Of a stretch of 64,000 nt of DNA, positions 39,808 through 47,794 are shown piece by piece. Each line of letters begins with the position of its first letter. The stretch's first letter is position 1. The notes beneath the pieces were generated by a model that saw only the letters and a list, made by a program, of their open reading frames with translations, was not told where the DNA came from and made no database searches. Where the stretch lies: positions 1 to 64,000 of the forward strand of contig CAMLLU010000014.1 of NCBI GenBank assembly GCA_946480925.1. Reading direction: 5' to 3'. The translations under genes and the position numbers were made by a program. Origin of the DNA: an uncultured Rivibacter sp. GTDB lineage: Bacteria; Pseudomonadota; Gammaproteobacteria; Burkholderiales; Burkholderiaceae.

Positions 39808-40359
39808 ATGAGTGACAACGTTCAATGGGTCGTAGACCTCGATGCTTCGCCGGAAGAGGCACCGGAGCTCGCCGCGAAAGTGAGGGACTGGCTGCTGGCG
39901 CAAGGCATCGTCTCCAACACGGTTTGCGCAGAACGCTCTTACCGCGACAGCGAACTTTTGCTCCCGGGGCCAAACGCGGCGCAGTGGAGCGTTGACGGTA
40001 ACGGGGAATTCCCGTCAATGCATGGCCTCGACATCGTCACCGAGCGCACCATCTATCACACCGGCGGCAACGGCATACAGGGCCTGCGGTGTCCGCGCTG
40101 CGCTCAGGACCACGGCCCGGACGACGTTCCCTGGAGCGACGCCGTGGAGGCGTGGTTCACCGCAGAAGGAACTGATGCCATGTGGTGCCCGACATGTGAT
40201 TGCGAAAGCAGCATCGTCGACTGGCAGTTCCTCGAACTGAACTGGGGCTTCGGCAACTTGGCGTTTGGCTTCTGGAACTGGCCCATCACCGAGAAGCTGG
40301 CAGAAGAAATCGGCGCGGTTCTGAAACATCGCTGCCGCCTCGTCCACGAACACATCTGA
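39808..40359 (+). CDS. Hypothetical zinc-ribbon-like protein
   Basis: A 183-residue protein with two CPxC pairs (LRCPRCAQDHGPDD and MWCPTCDCESSIVDW), likely a zinc-binding knuckle. After it comes an aromatic stretch (NWGFGNLAFGFWNWPITEKL). The N-terminal half is an alpha/beta domain (NVQWVVDLDASPEEAPELA). I recall similar proteins near polymorphic toxins and immunity genes, but I cannot name a function. It lies 83 bases after the type VI cassette on the same strand and could be an added immunity or accessory gene. Confidence 0.55.
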   Translation: MSDNVQWVVDLDASPEEAPELAAKVRDWLLAQGIVSNTVCAERSYRDSELLLPGPNAAQWSVDGNGEFPSMHGLDIVTERTIYHTGGNGIQGLRCPRCAQDHGPDDVPWSDAVEAWFTAEGTDAMWCPTCDCESSIVDWQFLELNWGFGNLAFGFWNWPITEKLAEEIGAVLKHRCRLVHEHI

Positions 40360-40391
40360 ATGAGCCATCTCACGGACTGCAACCGGCCGCG

Positions 40392-41159
40392 ATGACCGAA
40401 CGAAAGACCGTCCATGAAAGCGTGCTCGTGGGCTACTTCTGCCAAGCCTGCGGGTGGATACAGCGCGACATCGAAGCGCGGCGGCCCGAGAAGGCAGGCG
40501 AGCCCGCAGACCGCCTGCTTCGCGCCGTCAACCTGAGCCACAACCCGCTGGACACCGCGGTCGGCGACCTCATTCTTCAACTCGACGACAGCGGCACGCT
40601 GCCCGAAAAGTTCTTCATCTTCGAACTCAAGGCGAACTGGACCGACCGCACTGTCGAGCGAAACAAGCTCGTCAAGAAGCTTGGTGCCGACCGGGAGACT
40701 GCGAAGCGGCACGTGACGCAGCTGCTCACTGACTTCCCAAGGGCGCAGGACTCCCATCTCTTCGGCGGTCTGAGCGCGGTGACCTATGGTTCCCGTCGTT
40801 TCTCGGTCCTGCTGGTCGGGCTCTATTGGGAAGCGATTTCTCCCGGCGACGTGCGCTCGAGGAGCTCGGTCTTCCACTGGCTGAACGCCATCGTCGAGTC
40901 CAAGGCGAAAGGCGGCATGACCTTCGACGAACTGGCGGCGTACATCGAGCGGCTCAACAGCCTCGCAGAAGTCGGTGGCGCGGCGCAAACCGGGGCGAGC
41001 CGCTTCGTTGTGGCGTACCAGGACTATCAGCTGTACCTCTTCCAGGAGGATGCGGTTCGCGAGCTGGTGCTCGAGCGTACGCGGAAGCAGCAACGCCTGC
41101 GCGAACAGGAGCAGGCGCAACAACGTTCCGACTCAGGTCGCGATTACGGCCCGGGCTGA
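40392..41159 (+). CDS. Hypothetical protein
   Basis: A 255-residue soluble protein beginning MTERKTVHESVLVGYFCQAC. Features are a possible nuclease-like core (AVGDLILQLDDSGTLPEKFF, IFELKANWTDRTVERN), in which the E-x-K after a strand recalls PD-(D/E)XK folds, and a coiled-coil C-terminus rich in Arg/Gln (ERTRKQQRLREQEQAQQR). The nuclease idea rests only on the ELK motif. It starts 32 bases after the zinc-ribbon gene. Confidence 0.5.
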   Translation: MTERKTVHESVLVGYFCQACGWIQRDIEARRPEKAGEPADRLLRAVNLSHNPLDTAVGDLILQLDDSGTLPEKFFIFELKANWTDRTVERNKLVKKLGADRETAKRHVTQLLTDFPRAQDSHLFGGLSAVTYGSRRFSVLLVGLYWEAISPGDVRSRSSVFHWLNAIVESKAKGGMTFDELAAYIERLNSLAEVGGAAQTGASRFVVAYQDYQLYLFQEDAVRELVLERTRKQQRLREQEQAQQRSDSGRDYGPG

Positions 41160-41695
41160 CCAGCGTTGCCACAGGCCTGTCGCACTGCACCAGCAAGAAG
41201 TTTCGCGAGCCGAAGCACTTCGGCCGCCACCCCCCGAATCGCGCTACCAGCGGCGCTTCCTGCCTGCGAAGGAGCGCCTCGCTACTGAAGTTCTTCAAGG
41301 CCAACCGTGTGCAAGCGCCACTACCCGTCCACCGATTGCCGAGGGTTCTTTTACTCGCAAGGCTCCTCTTCTGATGCAAGTCCTTTGGTAGCCGAAGTTC
41401 TATCCCCGTTCAGCAGCCCGGCCATCAACCTCGACTTCTCTCGCAAGCGCGGTACCCCGTCCAAGAAGACGCTTCGAACCGCATGCCCGGTCCGAATTCA
41501 AGCGTCGGCGACGCCCTTCACCTGGGTGTCATGGTCGCGGTCGCCGTCAGCGCGCGACGAAGGCCTTCGGCCGTCGGTGAAAGTTCGGCACGAGGAAAGT
41601 CGTTCCGGCACTTGCGGGAGGGCTTCCCTCACGAAGCGCTTCGGCCAAAGTACTAAGGAGACGGACCGTCGCAAACCAAGCATCCATGCGGGTTA
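41160..41695. other. Intergenic stretch with no supported gene
   Basis: A 129-codon frame (41307-41696) exists but is Ser/Arg-rich with no domain, so I leave it out. The stretch contains the three 15-base repeats listed separately and leads into the repeats beside the replication gene. It may be part of a replication or partition region. Confidence 0.5.
41211..41646. repeat. Three copies of the dyad repeat CGAAGNNCTTCGGCC
   Basis: CGAAGCACTTCGGCC (41211-41225), CGAAGGCCTTCGGCC (41558-41572) and CGAAGCGCTTCGGCC (41632-41646) match at 13 of 15 bases and always keep the inverted core CGAAG..CTTCG. They occur only in this non-coding stretch, next to the replication initiator. They could be binding sites for an element-coded regulator or part of an origin. 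Confidence 0.55.
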
Positions 41696-41709
41696 GCGGC
41701 CCATTGCCG

Positions 41710-41844
41710 CCGGTCAACCGTCATGGCTTGCGGGAAACGACGGGAAGATGTCCGGCTGTTCCAGCCTCATCCATCGGGAGACAGCAGGAAACAGCGGGAA
41801 CGCGGCCGGTGAACCGTCATGGAAATCTCGGGAAACTGCGGGAA
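41710..41844. repeat. Iteron-like direct repeats beside the replication initiator (candidate origin)
   Basis: CCGGTCAACCGTCATGG (41710-41726) and CCGGTGAACCGTCATGG (41806-41822) differ at one base. A second unit occurs three times: CGGGAAACGACGGGAA (41731-41746), CAGGAAACAGCGGGAA (41785-41800) and CGGGAAACTGCGGGAA (41829-41844). In the first and last blocks the two units follow each other. The array sits about 55 bases beyond the 3' end of the TrfA-like gene. Direct repeats near an initiator gene are typical iterons, so this may be the vegetative origin. Confidence 0.55.
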
Positions 41845-41897
41845 CCCGCCGGGGCCGCATTCACCCGAGCGAGGGCGCGCAGACCACCTCTCGGAGG

Positions 41898-43070
41898 CTA
41901 CGAGCGCCGGCGATGCGCGAGCAGCACCTGCTCGGCCACATCGTCATACGGAAGCGACGCCTGCTCGGGCGCCGCAGACTTCTGGGTCTTCTTCCGGGGC
42001 GACGCCGATTTGCGGAGCGGCAACCGCCAGTGAACCATCTTGCCCTTCAGGGACCACCCGCTGTCGATGACGCCCTCGTCAGCAAGCTGCTTCAACGACT
42101 TGCCAAGCGCTTCCCTGAAGTGCTTGTCGTCCGCGTCGGAGCCGCAGCGCTCCCGCAGGTCGTCGATGGGACGGGGTATCAGCACGCTCTGGCTGCGGAT
42201 GTAGCCGTAGAGCCAAGTCGTGAGGCCCTCGCTCAGCCGGAGCCTCAGGGCCAGGTCCAACCAAACCTCCTGATGGCCTCGAAACAGCTCCACGATGTCC
42301 CGGTCAAGAGCGACGGACCACTCTCCGAACTCCGGGTGCTCAAAGCGCTGGACGAGCTGCACGGTAAAGCGTGAGAACTCGATGGTGGACCGCTGCAGGC
42401 GCCGGATGCATTTCTTCAGGCGTTCTCGCTTCTGGCCGTTGTAGCTGCCCCAAAGCGCCACGGACATCGCCGCCACATCAAAACAAGCCTGCTTGCCCAC
42501 GCGGTAGTCCCGGCAAAGGTTCAGCAATGCCATGAAGACAAGACCATCGCCTTGACGTAACTCCGGGCCAACGTAACGGGCCACATCCGATGCTTTGGAG
42601 TCCAGCATGAACGTAACGCTCGGCTCGCGCGGAACCCTCGTGCTTTTGACGTGAAACAGCCGGCTCGTGAAGAAGCTTCGAGGGCTGATGAGCTGCTGCT
42701 GTGCGTGCTGGGGGATGAAGTCCTTCTTCATCCCCTCTTCCAACCTCTCGACGACCGCTTCAAGATGCCTGACACCGTTGTACAGGTCACCTCCACGCCG
42801 CCCCAGAGCCTGCAGGTCACGCTGGAGGTCCTCGTGCTGGGCCCTCATCGCATTGAGCTCCGTCAATCGAGAGAGTCGAATGTCGCGCTGTTCGTCATGG
42901 CTCGGGTCTCTAAGGCGAGTCGCCGGAAATGGCGCTGACGCCGATGGCGCAGGCCCTTGGGCATCTGTGCCGGCTTGTCTGCCCGGGCTTGGAAGTGCAG
43001 CAAGCCCGGCCTGAAGGGCATTCAGCCGCTCGCAGGGCAACGACGTGCGCCGGGGGCCGCTCATGGTCAT
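41898..43070 (-). CDS. TrfA-like plasmid replication initiator
   Basis: A 390-residue protein. The N-terminal ~130 residues are polar with a coiled coil (LNAMRAQHEDLQRDLQALGR). The rest reads like a TrfA-type initiator: YVGPELRQGDGLVFMALLNL, WGSYNGQKRERLKKCIRRLQ, FTVQLVQRFEHPEFGEWSVA, LRLSEGLTTWLYGYIRSQSV and DEGVIDSGWSLKGKMVHWRL, which fits two winged-helix domains. TrfA binds iterons and recruits the host helicase. Its presence suggests that the element can replicate as a circle or comes from a plasmid. Its ATG overlaps the stop of the AlpA-like gene (ATGA), so it is translationally coupled to it. Confidence 0.7.
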   Translation of the reverse strand: MTMSGPRRTSLPCERLNALQAGLAALPSPGRQAGTDAQGPAPSASAPFPATRLRDPSHDEQRDIRLSRLTELNAMRAQHEDLQRDLQALGRRGGDLYNGVRHLEAVVERLEEGMKKDFIPQHAQQQLISPRSFFTSRLFHVKSTRVPREPSVTFMLDSKASDVARYVGPELRQGDGLVFMALLNLCRDYRVGKQACFDVAAMSVALWGSYNGQKRERLKKCIRRLQRSTIEFSRFTVQLVQRFEHPEFGEWSVALDRDIVELFRGHQEVWLDLALRLRLSEGLTTWLYGYIRSQSVLIPRPIDDLRERCGSDADDKHFREALGKSLKQLADEGVIDSGWSLKGKMVHWRLPLRKSASPRKKTQKSAAPEQASLPYDDVAEQVLLAHRRRS

Positions 43071-43258
43071 GCCTGCGACTGCTGAGCTCGGATGAACTCG
43101 AGCAGAACGGCCCTGGACCAGAGGGCCTTACGCCCAATCTTGACAGGCTCAGGGATGACCCCGGCGCGGATGTAGTTGCTGATGGTCCTGGTCGATACCC
43201 GAAGCATCGAGGCCAGTTCCATCTTGGTCAGGTAGTCGGCGGAGCCCTTGTCGTTCAT
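43067..43258 (-). CDS. AlpA-like HTH protein, coupled to the replication initiator
   Basis: A 63-residue HTH_17/MerR-like protein: ADYLTKMELASMLRVSTRTI, SNYIRAGVIPEPVKIGRKAL, WSRAVLLEFIRAQ. The pattern is that of AlpA/excisionase-type regulators on mobile elements. Its stop overlaps the start of the TrfA-like gene, so it probably regulates the expression of that gene or aids excision by the recombinase. AAGGACG precedes the ATG at 43258. Confidence 0.85.
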   Translation of the reverse strand: MNDKGSADYLTKMELASMLRVSTRTISNYIRAGVIPEPVKIGRKALWSRAVLLEFIRAQQSQA

Positions 43259-43435
43259 CTTGCGTCCTTCGGTTTCGCGCCATTGCGCGTTGTTGCTCGG
43301 AACGAAGTGAAGCGATGGTCTTTAAACGTGGGCGTGGCGTTGCCGAGACGGCAGCAGCCGGAAAAAGAAGCGCTCCCTGCAAAGGGAGCGCAAATGAGTC
43401 CGACGAACCCGGCGTGCGAAACCGGAACGCGTCAG

Positions 43436-43996
43436 CTATGCCCTTTCTGTCCGAAGCGCCGCCAGTTCCGCCTGCGCCTGCAAGTCACCCAACGCGGCCA
43501 AGGTCATCGACCGCATCCATTCGAACGGGCGCGCCGGCTTGATGGGGCCACCGCCGAGCTCGCGATACAGCAGCAACACGAACTGCTGGATGGCTGGGTC
43601 GGCGGTGCACAACGTCTCGGGGAAGAAGCCGGCGAATGCCGGGTCCAGCCGGAGGGACTCGAGTTGCCGGTGCAGGTTCTCACGTGTCGAGAGCCGGCTC
43701 GGATGCGTGAAGTCCAGCGCGGTGATGAGGCCGACCATGCACAACACGTAGGCGGTCGGCACCCCGAGGTAGATGGCGGCGGCCTCGAAAACCGAGCGGT
43801 TCGCGTTGGCGATGTCGGCCTCCTTGCGGCGCCACTGGGCAACGCGCTCGTAGCTAACGCCCAGGTGGCTCGCCATCGTCGCCAGCGTGTCGCCACGCCG
43901 GGTGGCTTCTGCAATCAGCACCCGCAACAGCGGCGGGTCGTCGGTGGTCGGGGGTGGGTAGCCGCGGCGCGGCGTTCGTACGTTGGCCTTTGGCAT
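43436..43996 (-). CDS. HTH-type regulator-like protein, paralogue of 26878-27555
   Basis: A 186-residue protein starting MPKANVRTPRRGYPPPTTDD. The HTH region is DPPLLRVLIAEATRRGDTLA with MASHLGVSYERVAQWRRKEA, followed by a helical domain (AAIYLGVPTAYVLCMVG, LCTADPAIQQFVLLLYRELG). It matches the protein at 26878-27555 block by block at clearly diverged identity. AGGACA before the ATG at 43996 sets the start; the open frame upstream is not supported. It lies upstream of the AlpA-replication pair on the same strand and may control it. Confidence 0.6.
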   Translation of the reverse strand: MPKANVRTPRRGYPPPTTDDPPLLRVLIAEATRRGDTLATMASHLGVSYERVAQWRRKEADIANANRSVFEAAAIYLGVPTAYVLCMVGLITALDFTHPSRLSTRENLHRQLESLRLDPAFAGFFPETLCTADPAIQQFVLLLYRELGGGPIKPARPFEWMRSMTLAALGDLQAQAELAALRTERA

Positions 43997-44280
43997 GCAA
44001 TGTCCTGAAGACGACAGCAAGACGCTGCCAACAGCGTGTAGGTAGCCAAACGCCGCCCCTGAACTCTTGACCGGCGGCGAGCCGGTGCAGCGCTCACGCC
44101 GGCACCGGCTCGCCGCCATGAAGTCGCATCGGTTTCGCGGGCCTTGCTCCTTCATGCCCCGGCATGGAAAGTGAACGGTTGACAGCGCGACGGACCATAT
44201 GCCTTCTGCGGTGCGAGACGGCTGGGCGCCATGGCATTGGCCCGCGCGCACGTGACCGTCCAACTTGTGTTGATTGAACG

Positions 44281-44470
44281 ATGAACGTTGCCGACCTGGT
44301 GGGAATTACTCCAGCAACACGACCCCTTGATGCCCGTCGTCGTGGCTGATGCCATCAGCATCTTCGGCGCGCACCCTGAAGACCTGCGCGTCGTCGACTT
44401 GAGTAACTGCAAGGCGCTTCTGATTGCGCCGTTCGAGTTCGTCGAGAGCTGGGACGCGGTGAAGCCATGA
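44281..44470 (+). pseudogene. Frameshifted small gene, related to 47561-47794
   Basis: ATG 44281 reads MNVADLV and then shifts. Skipping one G at about 44302, the next frame reads ELLQQHDPLMPVVVADAISI, FGAHPEDLRVVDLSNCK, ALLIAPFEFVESWD to a stop at 44470. The protein at 47561 has MTVADLIDILKEHSPSATVV, then VSKLRFDEVQVFQLG and GLLLLEMWEEGD, with the same layout. So this is a one-base-inserted relative of an intact gene 3 kb away. Function unknown. The bases from 43997 to 44280 hold no supported gene. Confidence 0.5.
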
Positions 44471-44664
44471 CCATCGCGGCCGCACGGCCCACGACGCCCA
44501 TGGGGTGAACTCGGTTTCGGCGACGCGCGACCCGTTCAGCTGCGCCTGGTGCGGTGCTGAAACGCCGCCGATGAGGGCGAACCAACGGCGCTGCAGCTTG
44601 GCGGCACAGCGAAGCGCGGATGACGACGACGTCAATGAAGCGCTCTGACCAAGGAACTCCGCAC

Positions 44665-45288
44665 ATGCTGCTGGAAATGCTCGAGCTCGTTCGCGAGCTT
44701 CGCATCTACTGGCAGCCCAAGGCTGGCGAAGTGCATCGAGCCAAGACGGCGCTACGCCGGGCCGGCATACCGGTACCGCTTCCCCGAAGAGTGACGGTCT
44801 TGCGGCATGTGAGTCACATGTCGGAAGCTGCCGAAGTGGGCGTCACCTCCACGGCGACCCGCTGCAGGCAAGAAGACTGGCTTGCTGAAAACCAAGACGC
44901 ATTGGAAAGCTCCAATGCGTTCACCGAGCAGCACGGGTTGCCGTTGGCCGAGTACCGGAGTCTTCGAACGGAGCGCTGCCTGGAAAAATCACATCCGCCC
45001 CTCGTGCTCGTCGACCCCGACATCATGTGGGGCACGCCTTGTCTTGCCGGCTCACGCCTGCCCGCACGGACGCTCTTGGACATGGTCGACAGTGGCGACC
45101 CGTGGGAGGTCATCGTTGATGGCTGGCCGTGGCTCACGCCGACGCATGTGGAGGCGGCGCGCCGATGGTTTGCTGATAGCAAAGATTGCGAGCGTCTGGC
45201 TCGCGTTGAATCGAATGCCGATGCAGGGCGCTGGCGCGTTCGCGAAGTTCGTCGGCTGAGGGAAGGCAGGAAAAGAGGCGGCGACTAA
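44665..45288 (+). CDS. CcdA-like segment fused to a DUF433 domain
   Basis: A 207-residue protein. The middle (EDWLAENQDALESSNAFTEQ, HGLPLAEYRSL) resembles the C-terminus of CcdA antitoxins, which normally read WLAENREAI..YN..VE..G. The C-terminal part (DPDIMWGTPCLAGSRLPART, LLDMVDSGDPWEVIVDGWPW) is DUF433, an antitoxin-type HTH-like domain usually paired with a PIN-like toxin. Two antitoxin-type parts in one chain are unusual. No toxin gene follows; the next gene is on the other strand. AAGGA before ATG 44665 supports this start over 44620. Confidence 0.6.
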   Translation: MLLEMLELVRELRIYWQPKAGEVHRAKTALRRAGIPVPLPRRVTVLRHVSHMSEAAEVGVTSTATRCRQEDWLAENQDALESSNAFTEQHGLPLAEYRSLRTERCLEKSHPPLVLVDPDIMWGTPCLAGSRLPARTLLDMVDSGDPWEVIVDGWPWLTPTHVEAARRWFADSKDCERLARVESNADAGRWRVREVRRLREGRKRGGD

Positions 45289-45383
45289 AGAGCCGCCGCG
45301 GATACTCGAGCCCGTGGGGGCGAAGGGCTGGAAGCCTCAGCTCAGCAAAGGGCGCCCTTTCGTACGGACTCTGCGATGCACGC

Positions 45384-45896
45384 TCATGCCCGAGCCCTCG
45401 CAGGCTTCTTGGCCGCGGCCTTCTTGGACGCGGGTTTCTTGCCCTTCGGCTTGTCGAAGCCCGCGTACTGGCCGGTCTCCATGAGGTGCTCGTGCAGGCT
45501 CTGGGCCATCTGCTCGGAGTTGCAGTAACCACCTTCGTAGTTCGAGCTGTCGCCCAGCGCCATAAAGGCCTGCGCCCAGCGGTCCATCACCCGGAACTCG
45601 TCGTTGTAGTTCGTCAGCTCCTCAAGGAAGCGGCTCAGCGTCTCCCTGTTGGCGAAGCAGGTCGTGGCCCAGGTTTCGGTGTCCAGGATGCCGGCTTCAC
45701 ACGCTGCGGTCAGCGCGTCGAACACTTCGTGGCCGGAGTTGAGGCCTTCGGGCAGGTCGAACGGCGTGAACTGCTTGGTGACGGGGTTGTAGCCGCCGCT
45801 CTCCAGGCTGATGCGCTCTTCCCAGTCGGCAGCCTTGAGCTTCTTGTCCTCCTGGGGCAGCCGCTGCATGTAGGGTTTGTAGCTTTCGATGCGCAT
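45384..45896 (-). CDS. Hypothetical protein with basic Lys/Ala tail
   Basis: A 170-residue protein starting MRIESYKPYMQRLPQEDKKL. The main part is acidic and helical (FDALTAACEAGILDTETWAT, LEELTNYNDEFRVMDRW). The tail is strongly basic (GKKPASKKAAAKKPARARA) like histone-H1-type tails and probably contacts nucleic acid. The ribosome-binding site AAGGAGGACA before the ATG at 45896 is one of the strongest in the window, which suggests high expression. I know no family. Confidence 0.6.
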   Translation of the reverse strand: MRIESYKPYMQRLPQEDKKLKAADWEERISLESGGYNPVTKQFTPFDLPEGLNSGHEVFDALTAACEAGILDTETWATTCFANRETLSRFLEELTNYNDEFRVMDRWAQAFMALGDSSNYEGGYCNSEQMAQSLHEHLMETGQYAGFDKPKGKKPASKKAAAKKPARARA

Positions 45897-46099
45897 TCAA
45901 TGTCCTCCTTCACGTAGGAATGCACTTCGTGTATCGGCCGGCACGACGAGAACTGTAGGCACTGACGCCCGATGCCTTACCCATGGGCGCGGCCAACATG
46001 TCAGCGCCTCCGTCAGCATGAAGTGGACTCTGCTTCAGGCCCCTTGCCGCTTCATGTCGATGGCGTCGAAAGTGGAGATTTGTTCCACCGAGTTCCCGT

Positions 46100-46648
46100 A
46101 TGCCGCAAGCCGAAGCCAAGGACAGAGTTGAAGACGATGCCGAGGATGCAGACCTCTTCACGGGCGCCTTCATCGTGCGCATCGCCGCATTGGCACCGCA
46201 ACGGGTCATCGCCGCCACCGTCACCCCCCTGAACCTTGGCACGAACGAGCCAGAGCTGACCGCCATCGTCGGTTGGGAGGGCATCGAGACCGTCAGCACC
46301 TCAGTGAGCCTGCAGGCCGAGCCTGGATGCGGGGCGGCCAACGCTTGGTTACGCTTCATGCAGATGCTGTGGGCTGTGTTCGGTCCGACGACGCTGCCCG
46401 AGCCGGAAGCGCTTGGTCCCGGCCGGTGGTCGAGCATCGTGCTCTCGACGCAGGAGCTCGACGGTGAGCTGCACCACTCGGTTCTGGTGGTGGTCGACCG
46501 GTCCCGTGGAACCGCCCGGCTGGTCCGCTCCGACCCAGCTCGACAAGGCGCCGAAGTGCAGCTGCCGGCAGACCTGCTGACGATGGACGCGGGTACTGTG
46601 CTGGTGGAGATGACGTCCAGACTCCTCCTGGGACGACCATGGCGGTAG
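46100..46648 (+). CDS. Hypothetical protein, first of a chain of overlapping genes
   Basis: A 182-residue protein: an acidic start (AEAKDRVEDDAEDADLF), then an alternating strand pattern (AFIVRIAALAPQRVIAATVT, SSIVLSTQELDGELHHSVLV). No domain is recognised. It overlaps the next gene by 10 bases, the first link in a run of tightly packed small genes to about 48568. No clear ribosome-binding site precedes ATG 46100. Confidence 0.5.
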   Translation: MPQAEAKDRVEDDAEDADLFTGAFIVRIAALAPQRVIAATVTPLNLGTNEPELTAIVGWEGIETVSTSVSLQAEPGCGAANAWLRFMQMLWAVFGPTTLPEPEALGPGRWSSIVLSTQELDGELHHSVLVVVDRSRGTARLVRSDPARQGAEVQLPADLLTMDAGTVLVEMTSRLLLGRPWR

Positions 46649-47088
46649 AGCGCGCCGATGCCGACACGGCTCCACGTCACGAGCCGCCATGCCACGGAGA
46701 CCATGCAACGTGGTGGTCGAGACTGCGCAGGTCCTTCTGCGCGCCGTGGCGAGCACGAACTGGGAAGACCGCCATGAGGTCGGCAGCCAGCTCGGCCCTG
46801 TTGAGGCACATCGAGGTCCGTCGAATGGCGGAGGGCAGCATCGGCGAACGCGCATGGATGCTGTTGACCTGCTACGGGAAGTTCATGGCGCCTCCTCACT
46901 CGGGCCGCTATGTCAGCGCACTGCCCTACGAAGAGCAGTTGCAGCTCGTGCGCCGGCTTCAATCTGGCGAAACCGTGCCGGTCCACCTGATGCACCGCCA
47001 TCGTTCCGGAGACTACAGAGCCTCTTCACTGCGGTGGACACCGGCCGGGCTGGTGATGGTCTTTTCCGACCATGAGGTGCCGGCATGA
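46639..47088 (+). CDS. Hypothetical protein
   Basis: A 149-residue protein. The N-terminal 60 residues are rich in Arg/His/Cys (RHEPPCHGDHATWWSRLRRS) and may not all be translated. The C-terminal part (ERAWMLLTCYGKFMAPPHSG, LQLVRRLQSGETVPVHLM) looks folded. An ATG at 46783 (MRSAASSALLRHIEVRRMA) is an alternative start. It overlaps its neighbours on both sides, the right one by ATGA. Unknown function. Confidence 0.45.
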   Translation: MAVERADADTAPRHEPPCHGDHATWWSRLRRSFCAPWRARTGKTAMRSAASSALLRHIEVRRMAEGSIGERAWMLLTCYGKFMAPPHSGRYVSALPYEEQLQLVRRLQSGETVPVHLMHRHRSGDYRASSLRWTPAGLVMVFSDHEVPA

Positions 47089-47522
47089 CGACCGACCAGC
47101 CGCTGCCGGAGGCTCCCTCCGGCTACGAGTGCCTGGACCTCATCTGGTCACTGCTGGTGCCGGCTGCGGATGCGTACGTTGCCGTTCTGCCGCTGTCGGC
47201 CGACCCCGCGTGGGCAAGTGAACACGGTCTCCGCTCCGTCGCCATCAGCTTGTTCAAGCAAGGGGCCGCCAGAGACGAGCTGCATAGGACTCCGGGTCAT
47301 TCAACGCTGCGCCGCGTGAGAGCGCGACATCTTCGCCTGTTGGAGAAGCAGTTTGAGTGTCAGGCCCTGGCGGTCCTGGGAGCCATCGCCGACCAGGTCC
47401 GCACGCGACACCCGACCGCTTCTTCCGCGCAGCTGCTGATGGCAACACGCGACGCGTTCCGGGCCCTGCAGCGCGCTGCCTTCCCTGCCGACGGCGCAGC
47501 TTCGGCGCACCAACAGGGATGA
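47085..47522 (+). CDS. Hypothetical helical protein
   Basis: A 145-residue, mostly helical protein (GYECLDLIWSLLVPAADAYV, RHLRLLEKQFECQALAVLGA, LMATRDAFRALQRAAFP). No membrane segment is certain and no family is recognised. Its ATG lies inside the stop of the previous gene (ATGA), so translation is coupled. Confidence 0.5.
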   Translation: MTTDQPLPEAPSGYECLDLIWSLLVPAADAYVAVLPLSADPAWASEHGLRSVAISLFKQGAARDELHRTPGHSTLRRVRARHLRLLEKQFECQALAVLGAIADQVRTRHPTASSAQLLMATRDAFRALQRAAFPADGAASAHQQG

Positions 47523-47560
47523 GACCGACGGCGAACACAGCCCGTTGTGGTGAGGCGCGA

Positions 47561-47794
47561 ATGACAGTCGCGGACCTGATTGACATCCTCAAGGAGCACA
47601 GCCCCTCCGCGACTGTAGTGCTATGGGGCCCCACAGTCTGCGGCAACCATGTCTCGAAGCTCCGCTTCGACGAGGTACAGGTGTTTCAGCTGGGTGCCCG
47701 CGAGCGTAATGGTCTGCTCCTGTTGGAAATGTGGGAGGAAGGCGACGCAGAGCTGCAAGGTCCATTGCCTGGCGTGGTGCTCGGAGGCCAGTGA
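47561..47794 (+). CDS. Hypothetical small protein, intact relative of 44281-44470
   Basis: A 77-residue protein: MTVADLIDILKEHSPSATVV, LWGPTVCGNHVSKLRF, VFQLGARERNGLLLLEMWEE. The alpha/beta pattern with an initial helix suggests a compact fold. A broken copy lies at 44281. Its stop shares bases with the next start (TGATG). Function unknown. Confidence 0.55.
   Translation: MTVADLIDILKEHSPSATVVLWGPTVCGNHVSKLRFDEVQVFQLGARERNGLLLLEMWEEGDAELQGPLPGVVLGGQ

Noticed and set aside
41307..41696. 129-codon open frame on the plus strand
   Set aside because: Ser/Arg-rich with no likeness, no ribosome-binding site and overlap with the repeat region.
41710..41844. CRISPR-like array
   Set aside because: Repeat units are imperfect and unevenly spaced, with no constant spacer length and no cas genes; iterons fit better.
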